NCBI GenBank assembly: GCA_021399435.1
Contig: JAJTUP010000018.1
Location: forward strand, 124,001-188,000
Length of the DNA stretch: 64,000 nt
Origin: Diaporthe sp. PMI_573
Lineage: Eukaryota > Ascomycota > Sordariomycetes > Diaporthales > Diaporthaceae
Direction of reading: 5' to 3'
Each line of letters begins with the position of its first letter. Position 1 is the first letter of the stretch. Both the position numbers and the translations under genes were made by a program. Below are positions 46,243-60,100 of this stretch, piece after piece. Below the pieces are notes generated by a model, which was not told where the DNA came from, did not search any database, and was given only the letters and a program-made list of their open reading frames with translations.

Positions 46243-47464
46243 GCCGGGGATACGTTTCGAAGCTACTGTGTCTGCCGGTGTGGGGGCTCAAATAGAGAAA
46301 ACGGGCGATACGGGTTTCTCTTATACCACGTCCTCGGCTCTAAGTGCTGTCTGACAATGACCCCTACATGGTAGGGGGCTCGATATCTAGACCACAATAT
46401 GGCCGGGCTCAAACACGCAGAGAACTTGATCGTAACTTATACGTGTAGCTTCATTGCGTCTTCCAAGTGTGTGGAGGTACCGTGCTCCGGGCTCCACACG
46501 ACCACACGCAAGGATAATGCTGTATGCAAACACAGGCATCCATATCTGCTACAACATACATGTGCCTGAGATGTGTGTAGTTACTACTTAGGTACCATGA
46601 ATGGCAAAACGGTCTTTCTGATTTCAACTTCTCTTGTTTGCTCGTTGCCTTTTTTTTCCTTATTAAAATTGATTTACTTAGGATCGGAATATTAAATCAG
46701 TACCCTAAATTCAATACATACATTACACATTTTAAAGTTTTTACTCACAGTTACTTAACTATTTACCTTATTAGTATCTTAAGTCTTAATATATTAAAGT
46801 TTTACACAAGACTGAAATTAAATATTAAAAAATTAAATTTGTATATATAAAGTAGTGTGTGATAAGAGTGGTTGAATGGCCTCCGTATACTGTGTGCAAA
46901 GAACAGGGGGATGAGGGGCTCACTTTTGCCGAGACAGTAGGCCTATTGTTTTGCCGACAGAAATGACACTGTGCCCCATTGCCGTTATCGCCGACCGCCC
47001 TCGAACCTCTGCACCTTTTATTTTGCCGAATTAGAAATAGCACTGTGTCCCAGCATTCTTATTACCGAGCACCCTCGGAACGCTACATAGGTAATACAGC
47101 AGAGTACCTACATACGACAATGAATGGTCCCTGGATCCCCGGAACTATCTGTCCGCATCAAATCGTCCCGCTGACTAGAGGGTTTCGTAATGGCACATTA
47201 GAACATTGACTAGGATCGCCAATTGGCATAGATCAAGTAACAGCCGCTGGGAAAGCGGTGCTCTTGAGTCTTGTTGCTTTGGGTTCGCATTCATTTTGCG
47301 GGCGATCCTCAGGAGTGCCTTAACTCGTACAGCACTTGAGCATCACATCTAATGTGCCTTGGATTGCTGTTGTGCCCATAACTAGCTCTTTCATTTTATA
47401 TCTCTTCCTTCCATTTCCTTGCGGCCGTGGTCTCTTCTCTTGCTGGGCACCAGCTCAAAAGGAC
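46243..47464. promoter_or_regulatory. Divergent promoter of PKS and ABC transporter
   Basis: These 1.2 kb separate two divergent starts. An AT-rich patch (46640-46860) lies in the middle. A ~69-bp imperfect tandem duplication follows at about 46950-47085 (units start TTTTGCCGA and pass ...CACTGTG...), with ATTACCGA at 47061-47068 in the second unit. Confidence 0.45.
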
Positions 47465-50400
47465 ATGGCGGGCTTTACATCACGCGCCTTTCAGGACCAT
47501 GCATCCTGGATCCGAAAACGCGACATGGAGATGTCTGACGCAGGAGTCGATGCAATCTACAAAGGCTACACCTATCAAGAGCTCCTGTTTTGCCTGACGC
47601 TCGCATTCTTCTCGCTGTGTACCATAGTCCGATCCGCACAGGTCTCTCCCAGCCCAAACCGGATTCTCAGGAAGTCTTTTCTCGGGTGGGCGAAACTGGT
47701 ACGGGCAACAGCGTCTGCTGGCTGGTAGTGACTTTGCTAAAACTCTCGCAGTGTATCGGTGTAGCATACGCAGTCTCGAGCACTTGTGCTCTAGCGGTAT
47801 TGCTATTCTGGATCGCCACTGAGAATGACAAAGTCGTTTCAATGATACTATTGCAATGCTTTTCGTCCTGGTGCGTTTGCATTACGTCGCGCGTAGAGCA
47901 TTTGAAAACCGTCAGACCCAGTCATTTCCTGCAAGCCTCACTCGTCTTGAGTATTCCGCATGAGTTGTTCTGGCTGCAACGGCTCAAGCACTTTGACGAC
48001 TTAATCTTGGCGGTATCTGGTTACACGCATGCAGTTCTCTTAGGGGTACTGATCTGTGTTGAATCGTGTGATAAGAGACACCTCTTCTTATCCGAGGTGG
48101 ACCGCAAACGTTCCCGGGAGGAGACAAGTGGATTCTTCAGGCAGAGACTCTTTTGGTATCTCAATGGACTTTTCAGAAAAGGTATGCTTCCTTGCAATCT
48201 CACTGGGGCGAAAGCCTACTGACAACCTTCCTAGCATATCGACAGACTCTCAATTTAGACAATCTCGAGGGAGTTGACACGAGACTGTTATCTGCAGAGG
48301 CCTCAAAACGATACCAAGCATACTGGTCACAACCCAGTCACCAGTCAGGGCGACATGCTCTTTTACGCTCCATCTTCGTTGTCTTATGGAAAGATTTATG
48401 CATGCCAATCCTTCCCAGGTAAGTGAACTCCCCGCTTCAGGTCTTCAGGTAACCGACGGCTTTTGCTAACGCGTACGGAAGACTCCTAGGCCTCACCACG
48501 ATGTTGACGCAGCCTTTTCTAATATCCGCAATGCTCACCCACATCCAGAACCCGGATCGGGACTCCATCGTTGGAGACTACACGATACTTGGCGCCTTTG
48601 CACTGAGTTTCTTCTGTTCGGCTGTGTTCAACGCGTGGTACTCTCATAGCACCACCCGCTTCACCGTCAAGCTCCGGTCCGTCATGATCACCGCGCTCTA
48701 TGATAAGGCGCTCCGGGCGAACGGCCAGGGCACAGATGTCGGGACCGCCACTGTCCTAATGAATGTCGATCTGGAAAAGGTCCTGGAGGGCATGAAGTGG
48801 TTGCATGAGTTCTGGGCGGTCCCCGTCGGCATCACGGTGTCCTTGTACATCTTGCAAACGAATATAGGGGTGGCTTTCCTGGTGCCGCTGGTTGTCCTTG
48901 GCTTGGCTACGGCAATGAGTTGGGACATTGGAGACGTCATGAGGAGCCGAAATCTCGAATGGGTGACGAAGACGGAGAAGAGGGTCACGGCGATGTCGAA
49001 AATTGCATCTTCCGTCAAGGAGATCCGCATGCTTGGCTTCTCGGAGGTCCTTCACAATATCATGATCACTATGAGAGTTGATGAGTTGCTAGCCTATAGG
49101 TAAGCTATCTCGATGGTACTAGCGCATCAAAAACACCATCAAGTTTTGCTTACGGCGTTTGGCAACGCAGATCGACCTCAAGTCTTTGGATATTGGTGGT
49201 CGGGGTTGGTAAGCCATGTCCTTCTGAATACTCATAGCGGATGATTGCTGACTTGTTTCAACAAGGATACGCGATGTTTCCCATCTTGATTTTCGCAACC
49301 TTCACCCTCGTCGCGGCGTCCAGCCTTCGAGGCGGGCACACCTTTAACGCCGAGTCCATGTTCGCATCCCTTTCTCTTCTGAAGCTGATGGCTGCCCTGG
49401 TGCTCCCCTTCCTCCAGACAATGATCACCTGTCAAGGCGCGGGAGCATCGATAGACCGTATCCAATCCTACCTCGTGGACGAGGGAGAAGCGCACAAGCC
49501 CCCCATCGATTTGCGGCTCCCGGAAGCTGAGACGGGCCAACGCGCAGAGGCCGATGCCCATGGCTTTGAGCTCCAGGAGAACTTTGCGAAGCCATCGCGC
49601 ACATGGGCGTTTGAAATAGCCGCCGCCGATCTCGGCTTCTGCAAGGGCCAACCTCTTCTGCACAACCTCACACTGGCCATCGACCGGGGCTCCTTCACAA
49701 TGGTCGTCGGTAAAGTCGGCAGCGGCAAGTCCCTGTTGCTCCTGTCGCTGCTGGGTGAGCTGGCCGTCCTCGACGGACAAGCCAAACGCAGCTATCCTGA
49801 CGCGAGCTTCTGCTCCCAGCCGCCATGGCTGCGCAACGTGTCTATACGGGATAACATCCTGGGCGAGAGCGCATTTGAAGCGGATTGGTACAGCTCGGTA
49901 ACCTGGGCATGCGGGCTGGATCAAGATTTCCACGAGTTGTCAAATGGGGACGCCACGCTGGTCGGTACCGGGGGGATGAGCCTCTCGGGAGGCCAGAAGA
50001 ACAGGGTATCGCTCGCCAGAGCCTTGTATGCTCGAAAGCCGGTTGTGGTTGTCGACGATGTCCTCTCGGGGCTCGACAAGACGACGGAGAAACTGGTATT
50101 CTCGCGCGTGTTCGGCCGCAACGGCCTGCTGCGGCAGATGCAGTGCACTATCGTGCTCGCGACGCATTCGGTAGGCTGGGCTGCGCAATCGGACAAGATC
50201 GTGGTTCTTTCCGAGGGACGCATCGTATCTGACGGGCACTACGACACTCTGATCAGGATTTCGGGCCTGTGGGAGACGCATTGCTCGTCAGTTAGCGGGA
50301 CCTCTGCGATAGAAGAGGACAATCCTACCCAAGCCAAGTCACAGGAGCTTGAGAAGAGCGAGAAGAAGGCGCCGCACGTTCAGACCGAGTCCGAGAAGAA

Positions 50401-52444
50401 GACGGAGGCCGGAGACGATTATAGGCGCAAAGGTCATGCTGGCACTCTCATGTACTATCTCCTGGGCTTCGGAAAGGCACGCATTGCGCTGTATATTGTG
50501 CTGTCCATCGCGACGTACACATCCAACGCGGCCCAGTTCATCTGGGTACAGAAGCTGGTCAAGGACAGCGCTTCTGTTGTCTTGTTCAGCCGAAGCATCA
50601 GCGTATTCACCAGCATCAGTTTCTTTGCCTTCTCCATCATCGCCATATACCTGGCGTACTTCTTCCTTGTCATCTGCCCTCGGTCAGGCCTCCGGCTGCA
50701 CGCCAGACAGCTTTCAACCCTTATGAAGGCGAAGTTCACGGCCCTGGTCACCAAAGACTCCGGCGAGATCACCAACCTGTTCTCCCAGGACACCATAATA
50801 GTCGACAGACTACTCCCAATTCTGGTTCTAAATATCTCAACCGGTAAGTTGTGTTGTCGGCATCCCATGACGCCCGGATTACATAACAGCTGACGCCGCA
50901 AATCTGGTCAGGCTTCCTGGAGCAGACAAAAAATTGCATCTTGCTCGTCGCCGCAACTCCCCCGATCGCGCTTATGATACCCATCCCAGTTGCCATCGGG
51001 TATATGGTACAACACTATTACCTACGTACTTCTCGGCAACTTCGTCATTTAGACCTGGAGGCGAAAGCTCCCCTGTGCTCGAACTTCATTGAGACGCTCG
51101 CCGGAAGCGCCACAATCAGGGCCTTTGGTTGGTCGGCTGATTTCAAACGGCGGAATAAGCAGCTTCAGGATACCTCTCAAGCACCGTATTATCTCCTCCA
51201 GGACGCCCAAAACTGGTTGTCGCTCGTCCTTGACTTGATCGTCACCGGCATTATTTCCATCTTGGTGGGCCTGGCGCTGTTCCTTCGTTCAAATACGGAC
51301 CCCGGGTACCTTGCGCTGGCTCTAATTGGAGTGGTAAGTGATGGGTCAACCCCCTTCCTTCCCATGCTTGAGAGTTGTACAGAAATAGTGACCTATGTTC
51401 CGTCGACAGATCGATCTAGGCTTCAGCATCCGCGTCCTCGTTCTCGCGTGGACAGAGGTAGAGACGGCCATGAGTGCCGTCACACGCATCCGCCTCTTCC
51501 TAAACAACACAAGCCAGGAGCCTGTCCGTTACTCTGACAGCACGGACTCTCTGTGGCCCCGGCATGGCGCAGTCTGCTTTCGCAACGTCTCCGCGTCCTA
51601 CAACTCGGACCCGTCCAGCGCGCCCACGCTCCGCGGCATCGACCTCGAGATAGCCGCCGGCGAGAAGGTGGGCATCTGCGGCCGCACTGGCAGCGGCAAG
51701 TCATCGCTCGTAGCCACCCTGCTAGGCCTCACTCACCTCGTCGCCGGCGATATCCTCATCGACGATGTCTCGACGGCAACTGTGCCGCTGGCAAAGCTAA
51801 GGAGGAGAGTGATCACCCTGACCCAGGACCCCTTGTTCTTGGAAAAGACCGTGAGGGAGAATCTGGTGCCCTGGCAGGGTGTAGATGAGCTTGGTCAAGT
51901 TATTGAGGCCGACTGGGCGCAGGAGCACAATCCGTCGGACGACGATATGGTAAGCGCATTGAGAAGCTGCGAAATCTGGGAAAAGTTTGAAGCAGCGGCG
52001 CCGGAGGGCCAATCTGGACTCGACATAAGCATGGCGGGCGTGGACAGCCTGCTGAGCGAGGGTGAGAAGCAGCTGTTTTGCTTAGCTAGGGCCGTGTTGC
52101 ATCCGGGTAAAGTTGTGATACTGGACGAGGCTTCAAGCCGGTGAGTTTCCTTCGTTGGCTTACACAAGAGAGAGCTGCTGACAAGAGTGTACTGTGGCAG
52201 TGTCGATGCCAAAACCGACGATCTTATGCAGAGAATCCTCAGGACCAAGTTCGCGGACAGGACTATCCTCGCCATCTCTCACAGTATCAGTGCAATCATG
52301 GATTTCGACCGCGTCGTGGTCATGGATGGTCGAAAAGTGGCTGAGGTTGATCATCCAAAGGCTTTGATGGCGAAGAAAGGAAGTTTATTCGCGGCGTTGG
52401 CTAAAGCACATGGCCCCGGCAGGGGAGAGGGAAGTCTTATCTGA
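47465..52444 (+). CDS. ABCC-type ABC transporter, 9 exons
   Basis: Nine exons give a phase-consistent frame of 1,414 residues: 47465-47698, 47752-48181, 48235-48418, 48482-49099, 49171-49208, 49266-50843, 50912-51333, 51420 corrected to 51410-52140, 52201-52444. Layout is TMD0/TMD1-NBD1-TMD2-NBD2. NBD1: Walker A GKVGSGKSLLL, signature LSGGQKNRVSLARAL, Walker B VVVVDDVLSGLD. NBD2: Walker A GRTGSGKSS, signature LSEGEKQLFCLARAV, Walker B VVILDEASS, with the D-loop split by the last intron. NBD1 carries Asp where NBD2 has catalytic Glu, the usual ABCC asymmetry. ABCC pumps export conjugates and secondary metabolites, so product efflux or self-protection is likely. The extreme N-terminus is uncertain: sequence above 47465 is open without an ATG, so an upstream exon may exist. 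Confidence 0.9.
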
Positions 52445-54123
52445 AACAGTTAAAGCTCCTCTAAAACAAGCATGAAGTATTATTCACCCGCAGATGATTC
52501 TTAGATTTGCAGGCAATATTTCTCTATCCATTTGTGAGGTCAGGGGCTAAAATCCAAGTCCGCTGTCTTCCAACAACTTGAGCCCCTAAACACTAAATTC
52601 CCGGTTGCTCAACAACTCACACAGCCTGTCTCTTATTATGATCATCCCCGCATCGCAAGTCCTGTCAACGGTGGGAAACTCGATGGGATATGCGTCGCAA
52701 GGCTGGTCAGACTATGGCGGCATTGCTATGGCTGCGATCCAGTGCCACAAGCACACCAAAGACCCAGCAAACATCAAGTTCCAGTTTTTCTACCCGGAGG
52801 ATTCAAATAAGGAGAGAGTTTCACATTCACAGAGACGAGATATCATTTTATTTTACAGTTTGTAGTATTAATCATGGTGGTGATGCGGTGATAGTCGCAG
52901 AGGCCACTCACCCGAGTACGGGCAGCACATAAGCTGCATGGAAACCCCACTGGCACCTTTATGGTGTAAATAAAGTAACCCATATACAAAAAATACACCA
53001 CAAGCCGCCTGTCGGGTAAATCAACCGCCGCATTGCACTGGTTAGTAGGCCTATAGGCGTTTCACTAGTCCAGCCGCAATGAAGCTGTTTCTCGTTTAAA
53101 CAAACTTTTGGTGGATGGTAAAAAAATAGATCGGAGCTGAGTAGGCCAACAGGGCCTGGTCTGGATCCTGTACCTGGCGTTCACGCAGCGGACTGTACGA
53201 TAGATCATTCGTCCTAGAGTCGGTAATCCAAAAAGTATGGGGTCTCTATTCCCGTATCACATTGTCACCCAATCTTTCCGTTCAAAACGTCAAGCTCGGT
53301 ATCCTTACTTCTCCGAGGTCAACTTGCCCGGCCTTTCCGTCTTAAGTCCGCACTGCGGATCCACCCGCCTCTCCGCCGCGGTTAGTTTTACGGGATGGAG
53401 GCCTAGGTGCCAGGTCCTCGTCAGCCCCTGGTCCCTGTCGAAGCTCCACGGCTAGCTCTCCAGTGTTTACCGCCTCAGGGGCTCCAAACGTTAAAATGTG
53501 GACGTCTCCACCCAAAGTCGCTCTGGTTTCCGTACAAAGTGTGACCTGCTGGGTCCCAAGTTCCCAAGAGAAAAAAGCAGTACACGAATTAACGTTTGCC
53601 ATCCCTGCGGAGGCGTATAGCCGGTAACCGGACGCGAATATGGCTCGAGAAATTCGAACTGCCGATTCTCTAACAATGATCAATACCAACGAACTCCAGT
53701 CCGGCAATAGACCTCATCTTCAGAGAAGGGAAGATGATGAGGTTAGCCGGGCATGGTAACGATTTATTCTGCTCGAAGCTCGAGATTGGAAACACTGTAA
53801 TGAGGATTTTATCTGGTTTTTAGAAGTATATTGAGTGCATCCGAATACCTAGGGGACTGCTTATAGTCATAAACGCTACAGATACTGGGCTGCCTGCCAA
53901 GTTATGAATATCACATCTAATCACCTCGTCACGCACAGTCTATCCATTGAGAGACACGCCATCTTTCGTCGCCCTATTACCAATAGACCCCGGTAGTTTT
54001 CATGCTATAAGATTTCTCTCCAACATCACTGCGTCGTACAATCGCTCAACGCACTGGCCGCGACCCCCGTCAAAGAGTGTCCAAGAAACCGTCAGCGTAT
54101 CAAGCGCAGTATAACGAGGCAAA
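52445..54123. promoter_or_regulatory. Upstream region of the NRPS, no recognised gene
   Basis: This 1.68-kb region lies between the ABC transporter end and the NRPS start. Unassigned open frames are at 52605-52932 (plus) and 53342-53707 (minus); neither shows a family motif. TCGGTAAT lies at 53220-53227. The last 100 bp before the NRPS ATG are pyrimidine-rich and purine-poor, as in many fungal promoters. Confidence 0.4.
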
Positions 54124-57100
54124 ATGCAACAGCGTCAATCCGCGTCCCAGGCTGACACGCGGCAAATATGGACATGGAACGCAACAGTGCCGGACGCCAT
54201 CGACGGCCTTCTCCACGGTCTTTTTGTGCAAAAGGCGGATGAGGCACCAGATGCGCTGGCGGTGGACGCATGGGATGCCAAATTTACCTACGCGGAGCTT
54301 GATAGTGCCACGACACGACTTGCAAGCCATTTCGTCCACGTCGAACGCGTCGAACCGGGGATGCTAGTCCCAATATGTTTTGAAAAGTCTGCCTGGGCCA
54401 TTGTGGCCATGTTATCGGTGCTCAAGGCTGGTGCTGCGTTCGTTCCTCTCGACCCCGCCCAGCCAGCCCTTCGAAAAGGGAGAATCTTGAGGCAACTGGG
54501 CGACCGCACACCGGTAGCAATCGCATCAGCTGCACACGCCAAGGTGCTGGGAGGAGGCGGGCGCAGAGTCGTCGTCGTCGGACCGTCTGAACTAGAACGT
54601 TTACAGGAAGATGATCACCCGCCTGTAACTGTGGGCGCAGACTGCGCTGCTTATTGTTTGTTCACATCCGGTAGCACCGGAGAGCCTAAAGGCGTCGTTA
54701 TGGAACACGGCGCAGTTGTGTCAAGCCAGATACATCGACGCGATTACAAGGGATACAACAAAGATTCCAGGGTTTTTCAGTTCTCATCCTATACTTTCGA
54801 CACTTGTATCGACGAGATCTTCATGACCCTCGGTGCCGGAGGCTGTGTTTGCGTACCTTCTGAAGACGACAGAATGAACAGGTTGGCATCAACAATTCAT
54901 AACATGTCCGTCAACGTGCTCGAGGTCACCACGACAGTGGCGGCATTGATAAGCCCCGCCGAGGTTCCCTTGGTCAAGACAATCATCTTCGGCGGGGAGT
55001 TTTTGTCCCACGCCGCATTTGCGCCATGGGATGGCAAGGCACGTGTTATCAACACTTACGGCCCAACCGAATGCTGCGTCGACTGCGTCTTCAGTGATTT
55101 CACAACCAACTCGGCACCCGGACTCGTCGGCACAAGCGCCGGGTCCGTTACGTGGGTCGTGGACCCTGATGACCACAATCACCTCACGCCTATCGGCTCA
55201 ACCGGCGAGCTCTTGGTTGAAGGTCCAGTCCTGGCAAGATCCTATTTGAACAGCCCGGAAAACACGGCAGAAGCTTTTGTACAAGATCCCGAGTGGCTGC
55301 TCCGCGGAGTCGACGACCGGCCTGGCCGCAAGGGGAGGCTATACAAGACTGGCGACCTAGTCAAGTACACCACGGACGGCAAGATTGTATACGTTGGGCG
55401 GAAAGACACTCAAGTCAAGATACATGGCCAGCGAGTCGAGCTGGGAGAAATCGAGTCCCAAATATCGGAGTACATGCCACAAGACACTCGTGTTATCGCC
55501 GAGATTGTCTCCTATGCAGACAGCACCCAGGTCCTCGTGGCCTTTGTTCGTTCTTCCATTGAGAGGGCCCCATCAGAATTTCGCGGGATTAGTGATACTC
55601 CAATACCGTTGGAGCCTATGGCCGACGCGACTTCTCTGCAGAGGAAGCTTTCCAACGCTCTGCCCGGATACATGGTGCCCGCTGCCTTCTTCACCAGCCG
55701 AGACTTCCCAATGACTACGTCCGGAAAGGTCGACCGCAAGCTTCTCCGTGAAGCCGCCGCGCAGCGCGGGATTGTCCACAGCATAGGAGAAACCGCGCTC
55801 CGCCCCATCAGCAGCAGGGAGCAAAAGCTCCAGCAGATATTTGCAGACATCCTGAAGGTGGAAAAGTCGAGAATCAGCGTCAACGACAGCTTCTTTGAAC
55901 TTGGCGGCACCTCGGTCGCCGCCATAAAGCTTGCGGGCCAAGCACGGAAGCAGGGGATGAAACTTGCGGTGGCCGATATTTTCCAGCATCCAAGACTCTG
56001 TGATCTTGCAGCAAAAGCATCCTCGAAGCCAAGAAAGACAAAGGAGCTTCCGATAGCGCCCTTCTCCCTGCTTGGCTCATCAGAAGAGGGTCGACTTGTT
56101 CGGGACCGGACGGCAGCCTCGTACAATCTGGAACCGGACGCCATCGAGGACATGTTCCCCTGCACGCCGCTACAGGAGGGCATGCTGTCTCTGACCAGCC
56201 GTGACACAGGTAGTGAGTATATGATCCAGAGAGTCCTCCACATTTCGCCTAAGATGGACACTGCGCGGTTCCGCACTGCCTGGGAAACCGTTGTCAAACA
56301 ACTCCCAGTCCTGCGGACCAGAATGTTTCCCGCCGAAGATGGAGGGAATCTACTTCAGGGTTTCATCAAGGATGAAGTGCATTGGAAGCAGGCTAGCAGC
56401 TTGGACGAGTATCTGCGCAGCGACAGGGCTATACCCATGGAGCTGGGAGATCGGTTGGTGCGGTACGCCATCGTGGAGGAAGGCCAAGAGAGGAACCGTT
56501 ATTTCGTATGGACGATCCACCATTGCATCTACGACGGCTGGACAATGCCGCGCATGATTGCGTTGGTTGAGCGTGCCTATGCTCAGCAAGCCCTGAGCCT
56601 TGGACAGCACGCCAATTTCAACGCTTTTGTGAAAAACTTCCTGACTCGCAATGTGGAGGAAACCAGAATGTTTTGGACATCGTATCTTGCCGGCTCTGAA
56701 GCCACGAAGCTCCCAAGTCGCCTCTACAACCCAGATTCGACAGAGTCGAGAGGATTTGCAGAGAGACGCCGGCCAATCTCCCTTAGCAGCAGCAGAAATC
56801 ACGTTCCGACTACCATAATACGTGCCGCGATGGGGATTGTCCTCGGTCAGCTTACGGGCTCGGATGACATCGTCTTTGGAACTGTTGTGTCTGGTCGGCA
56901 GTGCGCCATTGATGACATCCAGGATATCATGGGTCCGACGCTTGCGACTGTTCCAGTCAGGCTCCGGATAGATCCCAACCAGACAAAAGGGCAGTTCCTG
57001 GATTCCGTGCAGGAAGACGCCATAGCCATGGTGCCATATGAGCAAGAGGGCATCCAAAGCATAGCCGGCTTTGACTCGTCCTGCCGAGACGCATGCAACT

Positions 57101-60100
57101 TCCAAATGTATCTGGCTGTCCAGCAGGAGGACCCTGACTCTTTGGACTCTGGAGCACTTGGTCAGTGGCAGTGCGAATTAGGCCGCCCGAATGGGGTGAG
57201 CACCTATCCCGTCATGGTCGAATGCTATTTGGAAGGCGATGGGCTGAACCTTCAAGCCACCTTCGACCCAGAAACAGTCTCGTCGTCGGAGATGGACAGG
57301 ATCATCAACCACTTCTTCTATGGTTTGGAGCAGCTTCTGCAGGGGGATCTGTCCCAAAAGCTGGATGACATTGACCCGGTGTCACCATATGACCTGCAAA
57401 GTATATTGGCATGGAATGACATCGTTCCTGGACTTGCCGAAGAAACGCTTCACGATATCTCTCTGAGGAAGACGCGAGAGACACCTGACGCCACGGCCGT
57501 CGACGCCTGGGACGGACGCTTCACGTACTCGGAGCTGGACCTCGCCTCGTCTCACGTGGCAAGTCTTTTAGTCCAAGCCGGCGTTGGACCGGACGTCATG
57601 GTCCCCATATGCTTCGAGAAGAGCATTTGGGCGGTCGTGGCCATGCTGGCCATCCTCAAGGCTGGCAGCGCTTTTGTCCCTCTCGACCCCAAGCAGCCGA
57701 AGCTTCGGAGGGAAACGGTCATCAAGCAAATTCAGTGTCCGGTGATGGTCGCCTCCGCTGCGAATGCTGATTTGCTACAGGCAGATGGTCGCACTGTCAT
57801 GGTCGTTGGGCCATCAGTCGTCGACACCAACCGGCTACAGTCCAGCCCGCGTCTTAATTCTACAGTTTCTAAGGATATAAGCCCCGAATCCGCTGCGTAT
57901 ACACTGTTCACTTCCGGAAGTACTGGAGAGCCCAAAGGTGTTGTCATACAGCATCAAGCAATAAGTTCCAGTCTCCTGTCACGTGCGGAAGGTCAAGGGT
58001 ACGGTCCTCACAGTCGCGTTCTCCAGTTCGCCTCGTACACGTTTGACGCGATGGTGGATGAGATTTTCATGACGCTAGTATGCGGAGGGTGCATATGCAT
58101 TCCATCGGATGAGGATGCCATGAGTGACCTAAATGGTTCTATCAGGGATTTCGGAGTGAACAGTCTGGCCCTGACTGCTACGATACTCCGCTTGATTGAC
58201 ACGAGGGAGGTCCCAGACGTCGATTCAGTCATATTCTGGGGTGAAGCTGTCTCTCAGCAGGACCTAACTCGGTGGTCTCGCGTCCCGAGGAATCAGACCC
58301 CAAGACTTCAGGTTCGTTATGGACCAACGGAATGCTGCGTCACCTGCACCCACTACGAAGTGGACCTCGACAGGTTTCCCCGAGGGAACCCCATCGGAAA
58401 AGCAGTGGGATCAAGGTCATGGGTCGTGGAATCAAAGAACCACGATAAACTTGTCCCCATCGGAGGGATCGGAGAGCTGCTCATCGAGGGCCCGGTGCAA
58501 GCTCGATGGTACTTGAACGATCAAGCTAGAACGGACGCGGCGTTTATCCACGACCCCAAGTTCCTCACTCACAACCCATCCCTTCATGACGGACAAGCTG
58601 GAAGGAGGAGGCTGTATAAGACTGGCGACCTTGTCAGGTACGACGATGATGGAAATCTCATCTATATGGGGCGTAAAGATGCGCAGATCAAGCTGAATGG
58701 CCAACGTGTGGAGCTCGGAGAGATTGAGTCGCACCTTGCCAGCTGTGTTTCGGGTGCTTTACACGTCCTCGCTGATATAGTCACCCTTGAGAGCGGTAAG
58801 CGCGTGTTGGCGGCTTTCATCAAGTTTGATACCAACGACAAGACGACAATTACGGACAGCCAGCTGGCCAAGCCTCTTCCCACCGTTGACAAGCTCGACA
58901 TCGAAAACAAAATGTCCCAGCGGGTCCCGAGGCACATGATACCGACAGCTTTCTTCATCATCCAACGCGTTCCCCACACCCTCACCGGCAAACTGGACCG
59001 CCGGTACCTGCGCGAAGAAGCAAAACGTGTCGGGTTGCAAGGTACCAACCCGGAGAAAGATGAAAAGGCCACATCTATCCCCATGACTGAACGTGAGAAG
59101 AAAATGCAGCAGGTCTGGTCCAAGATACTCAACCTGGAGCCGACGGCAATCCACGTCAATGATACCTTTTTCCAGCTGGGTGGTCACTCAGTGACTGCGA
59201 TGAAAGTGGCAGCCGAGGCCCGAAAGCACAACATGAGGGTCACCGTAGCGGATATCTTCCAAAGCCCGCGCCTGCGTGACCTGGCTGCAGTCGCCAGGTC
59301 CTTCAAGAACCAAAAGGACGCTGCGATTCCGCCGTTTTCCTTGCTTACGCACCCATCGGACCACGTGAAGCTTTGTCACGAGATAGCAGCCACACACGGG
59401 CTCGGAGAGGATGCAATTGAAGATCTTCTGCCGTGTACCCCTCTCCAAGAAGGCCTTCTCTCGTTGACCAGCCGCGACACCGGCGATTACCTTGCTCAAA
59501 GAATCCTTCGAATTTCGGACAATGTTTCGCTGGACTCACTGCGCGAGGCTTGGGAGGTCGTTGTACGCGCGCTTCCCATACTGAGAACCAGGCTCTTCTT
59601 CACAAAAGATCATGGCATGCTCCAAGGTGTCTTGAGACGAGGAATCGATTGGACACACACCGACTGCCTCGAGGACTATCTGCTGTCGGACATGGCCAAG
59701 TCCACCGGTGTCGGGGAGCCTCTGAACAGGTACGCAATCGTAAATGGCCAATCTGGCCGGGGGAGATGGCTCGTGTGGACAATGCACCACAGTCTCTACG
59801 ACGCGTGGACGCTGCCGCGCATCCTGGACATGGTTGAGCGCGCGTACAGGGGCGTGAGTTTCGGGAAACCTGGCAGCTTTGGCGTCTTCATCAAGTACCT
59901 CATGAACCGTGACGTAGAGAAGACGAGACATTTCTGGCAACATTATCTCTCCGGCGCCCGCCATCTTGGGCTCGTTAAGCACGGCGATAACACCGAGTCC
60001 CCTGCCAGAGGCTTCCTTCAGAGCGAGCGAGCCACGAGGTTCAACAGCGACCACCATGTGCCCGCAACATTCATCCACGCAGCTGTGGGCATCGTTCTCA

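Noticed and set aside
53342..53707. 121-codon open frame upstream of the NRPS
   Set aside because: No recognisable domain; it lies in the NRPS promoter region and is likely chance.
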